From Chaunax sp. Z400 (Eukaryota; Chordata; Actinopteri; Lophiiformes; Chaunacidae): a stretch of DNA of 64,000 bases. The notes below the pieces were generated by a model, which did not search any database, was not told where the DNA came from, and saw only the letters and a program-made list of their open reading frames with translations. The translations under genes and the position numbers were made by a program. The stretch lies in contig CM075202.1 in the NCBI GenBank assembly GCA_037577475.1, positions 23,396,729 to 23,460,728 of the forward strand. The letters are read 5' to 3'. Shown piece after piece: positions 44,426-58,600 of this stretch (position 1 is its first letter; each line of letters starts with the position of its first letter).

Positions 44426-46552
44426 AATTGTCCCTTTATATGTCGATGTGTACCAGCAGGGCCTGGAGAAACGGTTCATCTCACTGTGTACTAATGACTA
44501 TTAATCTCTTGACTTGTCAGTTTTATGATACGTCATGATAATTTATGGTAAGGGAACAGGATTACCATAACCTAGCGTTATGTATGTTTTTGTTGTGTGT
44601 TGTCTCTTGCCCATGCAGGTGAACCCATTTAGCCATCAGGCCGGGCCTTTAAAAGCCTGTTGTCAGTGGTGTGGTGCTGTGTGGGTAAACCTGAGTATGT
44701 GACTGTTAGTTTCTTCTCTGAAGAGAGGGTGATATTTCTGTTGTATTGTTTGGTCTTTAACGTTTGTTCTCAGCTTGTGTTGCAGATCAGCCTTCCTTCT
44801 GAAAGAGTCATTTTTCATTAGAACCTTCATAGTTGATGATTTATGAATAAATCATTTATTTTCTGAGCGTCTGTCTCTGGTTTCCTCTTTGTTATTAAAC
44901 TTGATGTGTTACTCCCCTCGTCTCCTGGACGTACAGTAACAAGGATTTATGATTTCAAAAGCTGACCCCAAAGTAGACTTCCTCTCAGTTCCACTGTAAC
45001 AGGATATACTGTACATCAGCTTCTTATCAACTAGTAGCAACACTGGGGAAAACATTAACAGCTACTTTTTCTCACTAGTTTCTGTTGTGCAAATTAAAAA
45101 TCCAACTAAAAACCTGCCAGACTGACTCCAAAGATGTTCTTTAGGTTTTCTGACTGAACTGGTTGTTTGACAAAAACATTTTATTGTTTCCACATGAATC
45201 ACAGTCTGCTGACGTTCTGACTTATTACAGGTGACACTAATGACTCTGTTAAAGCAGATAATGAAAGGCAGCAGTTTGTTTGTAAAAGGCCCTCAAACAC
45301 TGATGACACCATTTGAATAGAACTAAGACCTCATTTACAGTTTTTTCAACATTTCTATCAAACAATAAAAATGTGTGATTACCTTGGGTGAGAAACACTA
45401 GCAGGATGAAAACAACTGACATGTCACAACTGTTTATCACTTTCCTTTGGAGGATTTCTGTTCCCAGATCTGTTCTTGAATTGATGAGTACAACGTTACC
45501 ATTACTGTAATTTGTCAGATCTTTTTAAAGTGAGAAGATGGTTCAAATAGCAGTTTGACAGAATGAAGAAATCAGTCATCACTGCAGATTGTCCTCTGCC
45601 TATTCTTTACTAGCCTACTTATTTGTACACTGAACCATCTTATTTCAAGATTTCTTGACAAGTTAACTGATTTTGCTACATGGACAGATTTCACTGGTAT
45701 CAAGACATTTCTCCTTTCTTCTGGCATTTTAGCAACTCTTTATTTGCACTGATTTTTCTGCATCATGTCATCGTTTGCCTCAGTGGATGCAGATAGACAG
45801 TTACTGACCTCTACTGAGGTAAATTTTCATGTATTACATGCTTTAAAAACAAGTCAAGATGAGTTCATATTTGGGTGAATTAATCATTCTGTCATTAAAT
45901 CATCCTTTGAAGGACAGAACACACAGACAGTGCTTTCTTTATGTCCAGCCTAACAGGAGCCTAAAACAAACCTCTACCAAACATGTAAAAATGAGTGCAG
46001 CTGAAGCCACAGGGACAAACAGGGCCACATTCATTTCTCATATTTACACATGAAGCATTCTGTCTATGAGCTCTGCTTCAGCTGATCCTCTAACATGTAG
46101 TAAGTAGGTAGCTGAGTTTCTCCTTAAAAATGCGGCCCTGGCTCAGAGGCTGGTTTCTTCTTTTTATCTGCTGCATGGAGGCTGGTCTACAACAGTAAGC
46201 AGCAGCTGAATAAATGACAGAGTCAGAGGGTTTGGAGGATAGAGCAGGCTTTGTGGACACTGGATCTCTGCAGTCCTCTCATGTCACTGCTTCACTGATG
46301 TGTTGTTTCCTTTTGGTTTGTAAAGCAGGTTCCAGTCTTCCTGGAACGTGAGTCTATGGTAACAAGGGCTGGTGGCAGGATTGGGCTGCATGGCTATGCC
46401 TCTTGGATTCCTTGACTTTGAGATTCTTAGTCTGTTTTAGATCCAGTAGACAGACAGAGATGAAGAGAGGAGCAGTGAGAGACACAATAAGGAGTACACT
46501 CTCCTCTGATGGTGTGAAGCCCACATTTCACACAGCTGTAAGACCTCGATGC
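44426..46552. other. NUS1 downstream DNA, probable 3' UTR and intergenic
   Basis: No exon supported. A minus-strand AATAAA (TTTATT near 45739-45744) is the first candidate polyadenylation signal after the NUS1 stop and would give a 3' UTR of about 0.8 kb. The rest is unassigned. Confidence 0.35.
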
Positions 46553-46643
46553 TCACTGGCCAAGCCGCTGCTGACAGGCTCCGTACTGCTGCAGGGCGCC
46601 CAACAAGTCTTCATAGCATACGTTCCTGTGAGTGGGTAAGGAG
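46553..46643 (-). CDS. nus1: NUS1 exon 5 (stop)
   Basis: ISLPTHRNVCYEDLLGALQQ then YGACQQRLGQ and TGA at 46555-46553. Acceptor CCTCAG|CTCCTT. It carries the terminal R-x-G motif. Confidence 0.93.
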
Positions 46644-49600
46644 CTGAGGACACAGAGCAGAGACTCACTTCAACACCTGACATATCCAACTGTACACAGC
46701 CGACACCTCCCAAAAGAAAAACAAACCTGCACTGACAGCTCAACAGTGCATCTCCTGTTCATGTTGACAGGTTTCTATATGATGGCTGAGAGGGTTCACA
46801 ACAAACACAAAAGCTACAACACAAACACAAATGTCAAAAGGATGTGAACTTATTTTGGAAGTGAAATTAAAAAAAACAACGAAGAGCAACACCAGAAGTA
46901 AGACAAAAAAGGTGGTAGAATAATTTTAGTAAATGAAGTTCTGTCTGTTTGACAGTAGTCATATCTTTATTTTCTCATATTTGTGTACTCTGCCATCTAA
47001 TATTAGGCTATCATGGCTAGCTGTGTTAGCATTGTGTCATTTAGCTACCGTTAGTCACATGAATATGCCCTCTTACTGTATGGAGCCATGCTGATATTAA
47101 GGATGATTTTTAGAACAAGCCAACATAAGATTACCACAAACTCTCACAATTAACTGTGTCTTTGAACAGACTAATAATAACACCAATAACATTAGATGGC
47201 AGATTACGTCAATATGAAGATATTAAATATCAAATTGATAAAAACCTTTTGTCAACATCTGTTGACTCACTTACAAAAAAAAGTTCACTTCTGTTTTGAC
47301 ACTTGTATTCTTGCTGTGGCTTTTGCATTCGTGTTGTGAACCATCTCAGCCACCGTATTTTTGCCTCCCCAAAGACCGATGCTGTGTCCCAAATCACATA
47401 CTTCCACACTCCAACTGGTCAGTCTGAGTGTATCAGTGCGTTCACACTACTAAGTGTGCAAAATGCAGTATACTATGAGTGCCTGGATGGGACACTCAAA
47501 ACGACCCATGACTGTGGAAAGATGGACACTTCTCACCCACAATGATTGCCATCTTTGCTATGTAACAGGAAGGGGAGGGGCTTATGAGACTTATCAAGCT
47601 TGTGAAAATTACAGCAGAGGAAGCAACGGTTACGTCATGCACTACTTACAGTACAGTATGAGTACACTCACATACAGTATATTTAATGTGAGCACACTAA
47701 CAGAAGTAAACCACGTGCTTACATGAATTCAGTGAGTCTGATGTGCCAGGGGAGGAAGCCCAGTGTGCTATCCACAGGCCCAAACTTCACCACCAGTTCA
47801 GGGTCTGGAATGTTCTTTGATTCTGAAGGAAGCACAGAGACAGGCAGCATGTCATATCGAACACCATCACTCCTGACATGGTCACAAGGACAACATGTGA
47901 AACCTGAATACTGAATATATCAGACTAGAAACAAACCGTGCTCTGTTACATGTCACGCCTCTTTTGCTTGTAGAATCTAAGACCACACCCTAGGGCGGAG
48001 TTATGGAGCTGTTGTTTAGTTCAGTGTAAATAAACAAAGGTGGAGAAAGGACTTTGCTGCAGTGCTATTGTGTAATCTCTGTTACTTTGTGTTTCTCTTA
48101 CACATGTGACGTGAATTCAGTGTTTAATGTACTCTGCAGCTCAGAAGGCAGACACAAAGCACAGGGAGGTGTTGCCATCTTCATGTGTTTCATCTGAGCA
48201 GCTGTCACTACTTGCTCCTTTGGACTGGATGCTAAACTGCATTTCACTGGGGGTGGGGGGTGGTGGTGGTGTGGTGTGTGTGTGTTTGTGTGTGTGCCCC
48301 AGACACAGCTGTTCAGCTACATGGCTAACATGGACCTGCAGTGAGACCTGGGGTGGTGGGTTGTCTTTATATGAACAATGACTGGTTTTAACCTTTCCTG
48401 GTAAAGAGCAGACTGTTTTATTCACAGAGGGAATTCACTGCCATCAGGGCCAATGCTAACAAGGCGCTGTGTGAGCTCCACATTCCCATCTGTGATTAAT
48501 AAACGGCCAATGCTGTGTGAGGATAGGCTGTTTGAGGCCATCTGACGCTCTATCTGTCACCATTATGATAGTTGTGGAGTCTTTATACTGATTGTAATGA
48601 ACAGAGAAACTGTTTACTGCCATTATTTTGACATTTTTACAGAAAAAAGATGATTTTTAGAAACGCTACATGTTGTGTAATAGCACAGTGTGTGGCATTT
48701 AGAACTAAATTGGCATTTTGGTAAAAGGACACATGTGAAAGTATGGAGGTGCAGAGCCTGTTACCCGGTTTTAAAAAACCTCTGGAAGATAAAGATCTGA
48801 GACATGTTGGATGTTAAACCTGAGGAGTACATTTAAAAACAAACACTTTAACCCACAGGGACAATAACTGGTACCTCTGAGTGTTACGTCCAGCATGGAG
48901 ACGCTGATATCTTTGGAGGTCCTTTCTTTGTTCTCCACAGAGCGACACAGCTGCTGCGCTGCCTTGACAATGCTCTGCTTCCCATCCTCTGGAGACAGAA
49001 CCTTTACTGTGGGCCGACAGGACACACCTTAACACACACACAGACAAACAAACACACACACATGGTCACCTTTGAGCTGCACATCACTGACAGCTGCAGT
49101 GAATTTGAGTGACCAGTTGTCAGTCCTGTAGAAAATGGCGGCAGTGTATGAAAGTGTGAGTTAGAGATGTGTGATGTGTATCGTCTACAACAACATCTTT
49201 ACAGCAGTTCAAACGATGTGAGCTGATATTATAGTATGTCACTCACATTACAGACACGTTGTGTGTCCACGCATTCATTGCCTCGTGCAGCCGAGTACAG
49301 TAGATAAACTACTGTGCATGCAGTATGTGCTGGGTAGGTGTACATGGTCACCGCAGCACAAAGTTATAGTGCGACTGAAAAATGAGTGAACAAACAGCGT
49401 CAGGAAGCAGACGAGCCTCATCATCCACGTCGTTAGACTTAGCTGCAAGACACGGATCAGCCTTGCCTGCATGGCGGTGGTTCAGGTTCAAAAAGGCAGA
49501 TGTTGGTCAAAAGATTGGTTGCCGTTAAAGAAAAGCTCCACAACCAACTTCTTTCACCATCTGCAAAAAAACCAGCGCTCAGAATATGAAGAACATGAAC

Positions 49601-52600
49601 AGCTTCAGCAGTCAGCTGTCCATGTCAAGCTCAACAGGCCAAGGTAGCAGCACAAAAACACAGTCAGAAAACTTTATCAAAAAGCTGTCTGAAGAGAAAC
49701 AAGATTTAAGAAACGCTGTCACCACACAATAGTGAGATGTCATTGTTTTGTCAATATCCCAGACTGAAAGGTTCTATATCATAGTTCGTTCACTGGGAGA
49801 TGAATACATTTCTGCTCTTTCATCTTTAAAGCGAGACCATTAATGATTGACTCATTTCCACTCTTGATATTTTATCATGTCAGAACAGCAGAGTGCTGCT
49901 TCTCTCTGAAACATGTCTGATCATCTGTAAGGCTTCACTGGTTACAGCTAAGTCTGTGGTGAAACGAATATCACTGGATAATGATATGACATTATCCATT
50001 ATAAGGACATGAGGATTATATTAAAAATGAGGAATATAAAAATGAATCTGTGGACTTAAATTCAGGATAGAATTATCATCATATTGAGCTACTTCAACTG
50101 TCTCTTTAGTAACTTAATCCTTCCAATAGTTGCCAAGCTTTTGTTTAAAATTGATGCTGTGATTTGAAAGAAACCCCTTTTAAATGTCATTCTATTGGCT
50201 TAGTGTTGTCCAGGGTGTCATGGACCACCAGTGACTTTTTATTCAGTTATTATTTACATTCATCTAATCTGCTATGTGCGTGCATGTGTATAGGCATACA
50301 GGGCGTGGACTCACAGTGGCTCGACTCCTCTCCACTCCTGAAGCTCATCACCTCATCACCTCATCACCTAATCACCGGCAGTATAAATACCGCGGCTGTC
50401 ACGCCACTCTTCACCAGATTGTACTGCAAAATTACCTGGTAGTATAGCGACAACCTCCAAGCATCAAGACTGTGTGTATCCCTAGTGTTCCTGTTTTTTG
50501 AGAGTTGTTTCACTCACTCGCCCTGTTTTCCCCTGCTTGTGCTCAGGAGACCCACGCCGAGCCTCTAGTTCTCCTGCTGTCTGCTGCTCTCCTTAGCAGC
50601 GCCCTCAGAGGATCAGCGCGGACCAAGCCGTGGTTCCGATCAGCTCCGCCGCGACCTGCCTCTCCCACCTCCTCAGCCACATTAATATATTAAACTTACA
50701 CTTACCACGTTACCGGTTTCTGAGTCTGTATCTGGGTCCAAAACTGAACTTAAACTCTAACAGAACAATCTGGTCAACATGGACCCAACATGAACCCAGA
50801 TGCACTCAGGTAGGCCCTCTCATCCCACGGTTCATTACTCGGCCAGCACGAGCAGATCCTTAAAGAAATTGTGGACAGACTCCAGTCACTCTCCTCCAGT
50901 GTCAATCAATTAACCACCCACATGGATCAGATTGTCAATCCTCCCATGGCTGCTGCTGGTCCTCCCTCTCCGGATCCTCAGACTCCCCCCACTCCAGCCG
51001 CTCCAGTCCCGCTACCTCGTGAACCACACCTCCCCGTCCCTGAACGTTACTCCGGGGATTTGGGGGCTTGTGGACGGTTCCTCCATCAGTGTGGCCTCAT
51101 TTATTAACTGCAGCCAGCCACATATGCCTCAGATAGAGCACGTGTAGCTTATATTGTCAGCCTTCTATCCGGTAGGGCGGCTCAATGGGCTACTGCCCTG
51201 TGGGACAAAAATTCACCGACATGTTATTCATATTCTCTATTCCTGGTAGAGCTGCGGAAGGTTTTTGACCACCCTGTTCAGGGGAAAGAAGCCGCTAGTT
51301 GACTACTCTCCCTCGATCAGGGCTCTCGCTCTGTTGCGGAATATGGAGTGGATTTTCGTATCCTCGCAGCTGAATGTGGGTGGGACGACTTGGCCCTGCA
51401 GGCGGCTTTTACTCACAGGTTAGCTGAAAATATCAAGGACGAGTTGGCCGCTAGAGATGAATCACGTGATCTCGACTCACTGGTCTCCCTGGCAACCAGA
51501 CTAGACAACCGCCTTCGTGAACGCCGCAGGGAGAAATCTAGCCGCACCCATCCACAATCCAGGCCAAGTTTTGCCTTCATCCCTGAACACCAGCACACCT
51601 CCAGTTCTTCTAATCCCGTGCTGGCCGATGACGGATCTGAGCCCATGCAGCTCGGCAGTGCTCGCCTCACACCTACGGAGCGACAGCGCAGGGTGAGCTC
51701 AGGCCTTTGTATTTATTGTGGCAAAAAGGGACACTTTCTGGCTGCCTGCCCCCTGCGGCCAAAAGACGAGGCTCATCAGTGAGAGGAGGGGACCTGATGA
51801 GCCATACCACCCTTGGTACAGACCCTCACACACGCGTCATGCTCCAAGCCACTCTTTGTTGGAATAACCATTCTTTTCCTCTCCAAGCTCTCGTTGATTC
51901 TGGTGCTGATGACAACTTCATGGACCTGTCATTAGCCACCCAAGCTGGCATACCCCTTGAATATCTGTCCGGCCCAAAAGATGTCAACGCGTTAGACGGT
52001 AAGCTTTTGGCTCGTGTGACTTGCCAAGCTGTTCCTATTAACCTCGTTATTTCTGGCAATCACCATGAAACTCTTAGGTTTTTTGTTATACCCTCACCCC
52101 ACGCTCCTTTAGTTCTCGGCCTTCCCTGGCTAAAACTTCATAATCCACACATTGATTGGACCACCGCTTCGATTTCCAGCTGGAGCGTTTTTTGTCACTC
52201 ACATTGTCTTAGATCTGCCCTTCCACCTGTCCACTCGCCTCCTGATCATAAACCTGAACCACCTGATCTCACCTCTGTCCCTAGGGTGTATCACGATTTA
52301 GCCGAAGCCTTTAGCAAGCAGCGCGCCCTGAGGTTACCTCCTCATAGACCTTATGACTGCGCTATCGATCTGCTCCCCGGCGCCCCTCTTACTTCTAGTC
52401 GATTATATAATCTGTCTTGCCCGGAAAGAGAGTCTATGGAAGATTATATCACAGATTCTCTTGTCGCTGGCATCATTCGTCCGTCCTCCTCTCCGGTCGG
52501 AGCTGGGAGTTTTTTTGTAGAAAAGAAGGACCATACTCTCCGCCCATGCATCGATTATCGTGGGTTAAATGACATAACGGTCAAAAACAAATACCCTCTT

Positions 52601-55600
52601 CCGTTGATCGATTCCGTTTTTGAGCCACTCCACCAAGCCACTGTGTTTTCCAAACTTGATCTTAGGAATGCGTACCACCTCATCCGTATCAGAGAGGGAG
52701 ATGAATGGAAAACGGCGTTTAACACTTCCCTCGGTCATTTTGAGTACTTGGTGATGCCTTTCGGCCTTACCAATGCACCGGCCGTTTTCCAGGCTCTAGT
52801 GAATGAACGTGCTGCGTGACATGCTGAACTGTTTTATTTTTGTCTATCTTGACGATATCCTGATTTTTTCCCGTAACCTTGAAGAACATGTTCAGCATGT
52901 CAAACTGGTCCTCCGTCGTTTATTGGAAAACAAGCTTTTCGTTAAAGCCGAAAAATGCGTTTTTCACGCCACATCTATCAGTTTTCTCGGTTATATCATA
53001 GAGAAAGGGCAGATTAAGACCGACCCAGGGAAGATCCAGGCTGTAGCTGAGTGGGAGAGGCCGTCCACCAGAAAACAATTACAGCGTTTTCTTGGGCTTT
53101 GCAAATTTCTCTAGACGTTTCATTCGAAATTATAGCAGAGTCGCAGCCCCCCTTACCAAGCTCACCTCTCCAGCCATCCCATACACACCTGGACACTGGA
53201 GGCTGAGGCCTCCTTCAGTGAACTAAAGAACTTTCTATTGGCCCAGTGTTGACCAGGGTTATCATTCTATTGGCCCAGTGTTGTCCATGGTTATCATTCT
53301 ATTAGCCCAGTGTTGTCCAGGGTTATCATTCTATTGGCCCAGTGTTGTCCAGGGTTATCATTCTATTGGCCCAGTCTTGACTGGACTGGATGTCAGAGGT
53401 GGTTCTGTGGATGGCTGCCACCTTTATCCCAGAGAAAAGTGTTGCTGGTGTGCTTGTGTGACTCCAACATCACACATTTACCAGAACTATTTGTCTCCAA
53501 CATACAATCTCTGTGCAACAAACAGGAACTGTTGTTTTTTTATTGCGTTTTTCCCATTTTATATTTATGATTCTTGAATGTTGTGGTACTTGATTTTTTT
53601 ATTTTCTTTTACGATGTTTGTCATGCACAAATGTATTAAAGCAAATCCTGTGTATATCAAAACATAGTTGGTAATAAACCAGATTCTCAGTCTAATTTCA
53701 AACCCAGGTCAAGAACCACTGATAAACCTGATACTAAGGATGATAATGAGCCTTTGAATCCAGTTAGAATGGACCTAAGACTTTAATGTGGACGAGAAAA
53801 TCTTTAATTCTGGCAGCGAGCTCAGAGAAGGTTACGTTATACCAAATATACAGGTTGACCAGGTAGGATCTGTAAAGATGTTCTGATTATAAGACTTGTC
53901 AGCTTAAAGAGGTCCTGCACACTTAAACATGTTTGAGATAAATATATACAACTCAAACATAATTAAGTATTAATTTATCTTAACCATTTTGAAGGAAAAT
54001 ACATCAGTCCTTTCTAAATAATAAAAAATCTGCATTTTGTGGGTTTAAAAGGTTCAACATGCTATGTGCTGTTTCTAACCATCACAAACCTTGCAGTGCT
54101 AACATTTAGTGAACCATTTGGGACTTCTTTATGTGATGAATAAAAAAATGTGAGTTATCTATTTAAAAAAAACTATACTGACCAACAGTAGAAACACTTT
54201 TTTTATATGTCATGTCATCCTGTTCATATTAAATATCAAAGGCAAATTATGGTTCACATCTTTATTCACCCTTTATCCATACAGAAAAATCATTTTTGTG
54301 CAGATTAGTGGTTTTTGAAAGTGTGGATGGTGCGACAGAGAACAACAATAGTCACTACCGTGCGTGTCTACCTCCAGCATTTATCACTACTTTACACCTC
54401 CTGAATGGATAAGATGTTATTCTGGACTTGTAGGATGACGTCATTCTTCCTGCAGAGCTGTGACAAGTTGTTCATGTGTTGCTGGAGCAGGATCTCTCTC
54501 TCTCACCCGGTGATCCTGAACGTCCCACAGATGCTCTATTGGGTTGAGATCTGGTGAATATGCTGGTCAAGGAAGGACAGCAACATTGTTCTGGTCCAGG
54601 TAGGCTACTCCTGACAGACATGAGCCACATGTGGTCTGGCATTGTCATGCATGAAGGTGATGCCTGATTGTTGTATCCTGGGAATGACATGTGGACCTAG
54701 GACCGTATATCTCGGTAATGGATAGCTATCTGTACCATGGATCTGGACAAGTTCTGACTGTCATCCATTAGCAATGGCTCCCCACATCATGACATTACCA
54801 CCAAACGGTCCACTTCCTGGATGTATGCTGCAGGATCGCATTCCCCACGGCTACAATACAAACACCAACGACTATCAGCTCTGTACAAGTTAAATCTGGA
54901 CTTGTCACTAAATGTGATCTGCCTCCACTGTGCAATGAGCCATAACATCTGTAACATCTGTGCTACACATGTCTGCAGAGTTCAGACCATCATCATCATC
55001 AGCATCCCAACTGTCTGGTCATGTATGTTCTTTCAGGAATCATGACATCATCAGTTGTTTCTCTAGGACATTAATCAGACCCGGTAAATTATCTCCTTGA
55101 CCAGGTCTTTTCAATCATGCAGAAGAAAATCTCACCAACATCATGGTTTACTCTGAAATGCACCAATGACTGTTATTTCTATGTTATGACTAAATGATGG
55201 TTATTCATGATTTAACATGTTTTAGTTGTGGGTACTTTAAAATGTCTATTCTGTGAATCACATGTTTGTTTGTTTCAGTAGATTAGGGCTGGTGAATAGA
55301 AATTACAGGGTTTTTAAAATTATGCCTTTCTACTGTTGCTTAGTATATGTTATCTAATTAGAAGTAGGAAAAACCTCCTCTAGCCTCCATCTTTGAATGG
55401 GAGGCACACCATCAAGGCAAGTGTTCCAAACAGGAGAGAACTCTGACGTTCACTCTTTCACAAGGACGGGGGGGGGGACGATACCTGCACAGAGACTCCC
55501 ACTCATGAATTGGGCTGTTCAGTCACAGCAGGCCCTGCAAGAAACCAACAGTCTTATCCCCGGCAGATACTCCATTGTCTTGCGAGACAGAAGGAAGCCA

Positions 55601-58600
55601 ACAACAACATTTTGGCTAACCCTCTACTTAGCATTTATCAGTTTGGCCAAATGGTTTGAACCTGTGCTTTAGACAGCTGGAGAAACATCCACCAGACGGC
55701 AGTCATTTCTTTCTCTTGATGATGAATCCTTGAAAAACAGCAGTGTCCGTGACACTTCCTTATGTGCAGACACACAAACACGTAGGGTTGGGCATCGTTA
55801 GGATTTCATCGATTCCGATTCCGCTTTACGGTTCCAGTTCTTTGCGATTCTTGATTCCCGGGTCAAAACAGGCCACAGGCTTATTTCACCGAAGAAAATC
55901 ATACTTTAAAAAACATTATACCAGCCATTCTATATAAAGAATGTATACTCATCATGAATGACTCATTCATATATCTGTGTCACGTCGTGGGATCACTGCC
56001 ACTAGCTTAAAGGCACTAAACAGGCTACTAGTGTTAGCAATCTGCAGACGTTCATCTACCAAAAAATATATTTCAGTATTTATATTTGTAAACCGGGTTT
56101 ACAGGGTAAACACAGTTTATAGCAGTTTGGTATAGTATAATGTGTTTACTGTCTCGCGGTACACTCGCTGCTTTGCACAGCGTGTAGGCAGAGATGTTTC
56201 GTCATGTTAGTTGTGTATTCCCCCTTGTACCAAATACGTTTGGCACAGGTGTGACCCTACATTTTTCTGGACAAAATAAAGCCACACTTTTGAGGGCCGC
56301 TTGCTGAGGTCTATGGTGGAGCCCAGCTTGACGTACTAATCCAACCTGTGAGGCAGAAACTATGGCAGCTGTATGCCACCACCACAGAACCTGAAACTTT
56401 TTTTAGGACCCGATAAGCAGATCAGAATGAACTACAAACCAGAGGCAACCCTCTTCTGAGCCACAAGCTGAGCTTCAAACACAGGTACCACACAGGAACC
56501 TTCAGAAGGAGCCATCAATCAAGCTCCAGCAGACTCTGTGTTACCAAGGAGACCAGGACAGTAACTCACAGCTGACTGTTCCTGCTACACTGAGTGATGG
56601 TCACTCTACAACACTGTCAAAGTCACTCTAGTTGTGTCTCCTTACCTCCTGCATCACACTACATTGTCCTGATACCACATCCTGTCCAAAGGTTGTCCTA
56701 TGGAGTTCTCTGCAGCATTTGTTTAAATATGCTGAAAGCGAATGAGTCGGCAGAATTTGGGTGTATATTTTTGAACGTGGAGGTACAGAGATTCTAAGCA
56801 TGTGTTCTCTTTGACTGGAGAGAAGGTCACAAATCTGTTACAGGTGTGCAGAACTTTAATCATGGTGATTCCCTTTCCTGATGAGGGATTCTTCTTTACT
56901 TGACATTTAGGAAGTTAGTTTACAATAGAGAGCAGACTGTGGCCTGATTAAAGTTAAATGCATGGACACATGGAAATAACAGTAGAGCCAGCTGTGCTGA
57001 GTCCTTACCATGGTGCTGGTGTTTGTCAATGCAATCGCTCAGGTGCCTCACATTGTATTTGGATCCGTCTACACCCAGTAAGTCTTGCTGCTGCCTCACT
57101 ATCTCCTCCAGCATATGGGAATTGTTCTTCCGGAAAATACCTGAGGGAGGAGAAAAGTAGAATGATAAACACAGCATTGACTCCTCCATTGATACTCTCC
57201 CAGTGTGTCCTCCCACACAGCTGTACAACCCAATGTAACATCTGATTTGATGGTGGCCTTAATTCCCTCAAAAATGAGTAAATGCTTCACAAAATGATAA
57301 AGTGTGTTGGTCCACATCACAAAGGACAAAGTCTCCAAACCACAACCTGAAGGTTGAATCTGAAGCAGCTGGACTTCTGTTCAGGGTTTGAAGACATTTC
57401 TTCTCTCATCCAAGAGGCTTTTTCAGTTCTAACTGACTGGTAGGGAGTTTCAGATATTTTAACTCCTCTGAGGTCACTAACACGTTGACAGTCGTTCAGC
57501 TCACATGTATATAGTTGATTAAATGATCAACATCTTCAAACCCTAAACAGAAATCCAGCTGCTTCAGATTCAACCTTCAAAGATTACCATGACCTGATGA
57601 ATGAGTCTACACCAACAACTTGATTGACTGACATTAAAACATGGCTCCAACTGAAAGAAAGCAGCATAGAAGGCAATGGAGGATATCGTTTTACTTATTT
57701 CAAGAGTGTGAGCAAGCAGAAAAACAAATATATTCAGAAAATATTAAGTAATCAAAGAGGAAGTTGACGTGAGCAAAGTGCTAATGTCATTACACTTACT
57801 TTTTTTTAATGGAGTTGCTTTTGGAATAACTCAGTTAAATGTGATCAAGTTGTTTATTGTATTCTCTGTTATCTCTAAAGGTTACCTATTTGGAACACAG
57901 GAGGGGTTTTAAACTGGGATCAAGATACGTCCATGACCTGACATCCAATTGATGAGCCTCAGGCTGGAATGAGTCATACTGTTTCACATATTTAAAGAGC
58001 AATGCTTCCTAAATATTAAAGATTATATTGTCAACACCTCGGGCATATTGATGGTGTAGCTGATGTATTTCTGTTTTCTCAGACTTAAAAATAAACACTG
58101 ATTCACATCATGTGGAACAAATTAATATAACCTCCAGTCACATGACATTACTGAAAAAAACGGATCATTTTCCTAGTGGGAGGGAGGACTAATTTCATAT
58201 TATTCCCATAACAGCTATGAATAAGAAACTTTATGAAATTAAATGAATCAAACTCAGTGGATGTTGCTATTTTGTATTTCACTGCGGCCTGCTACTAAAT
58301 GCTGTTTTACTACATTAACAGCCATTTAAATCTGGGGATGACGGGAATCGACATTTAATCTTCAAACCTTGTGTTCAAAGATATAACGTTGTTTAGAGAC
58401 GTGGTAACATGAGAGAGTTTTAGCTGCACAAAACACTTTTCTATACTGTAGAAAGGTAAACCAGACAGCGGTATGCCTTTATTCACTTCAACCAGAAGTT
58501 AGGGACCGTAGATGCTAATACCAGTTAGCTGAAGATAAAGATGTTTACCGTGGTTATCATATACGCTGACATAAGAGATGCCGACAGCCATACACCAGAC

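Larger units (their letters stand above)
50216..53233 (+). mobile_element. Sushi-like Ty3/Gypsy (chromovirus-type) LTR retrotransposon, 3'-truncated and decayed
   Basis: A 5' LTR, gag and part of pol are present in order. The element breaks off at the start of the RNase H region at about 53233, with integrase and the 3' LTR missing. Several stops and frameshifts interrupt gag and pol. It lies in NUS1 intron 2 in antisense orientation to the gene. Copies of one 32-bp unit stand on both sides (50191-50215 and from 53234), so it apparently landed in a small minisatellite. Confidence 0.85.

Noticed and set aside
45384..45422. Minus-strand hydrophobic start MSVVFILLVFLTQG followed by a donor-like GTAATC
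   Set aside because: It is a single short exon-like frame with no recognisable following exon within the window.
46131..46196. Short plus-strand signal-peptide-like frame starting MRPWLRGWFLLFICCMEAGL with a possible donor
   Set aside because: It lies in the likely NUS1 3' region, and no downstream exon (for example an immunoglobulin domain) could be found.
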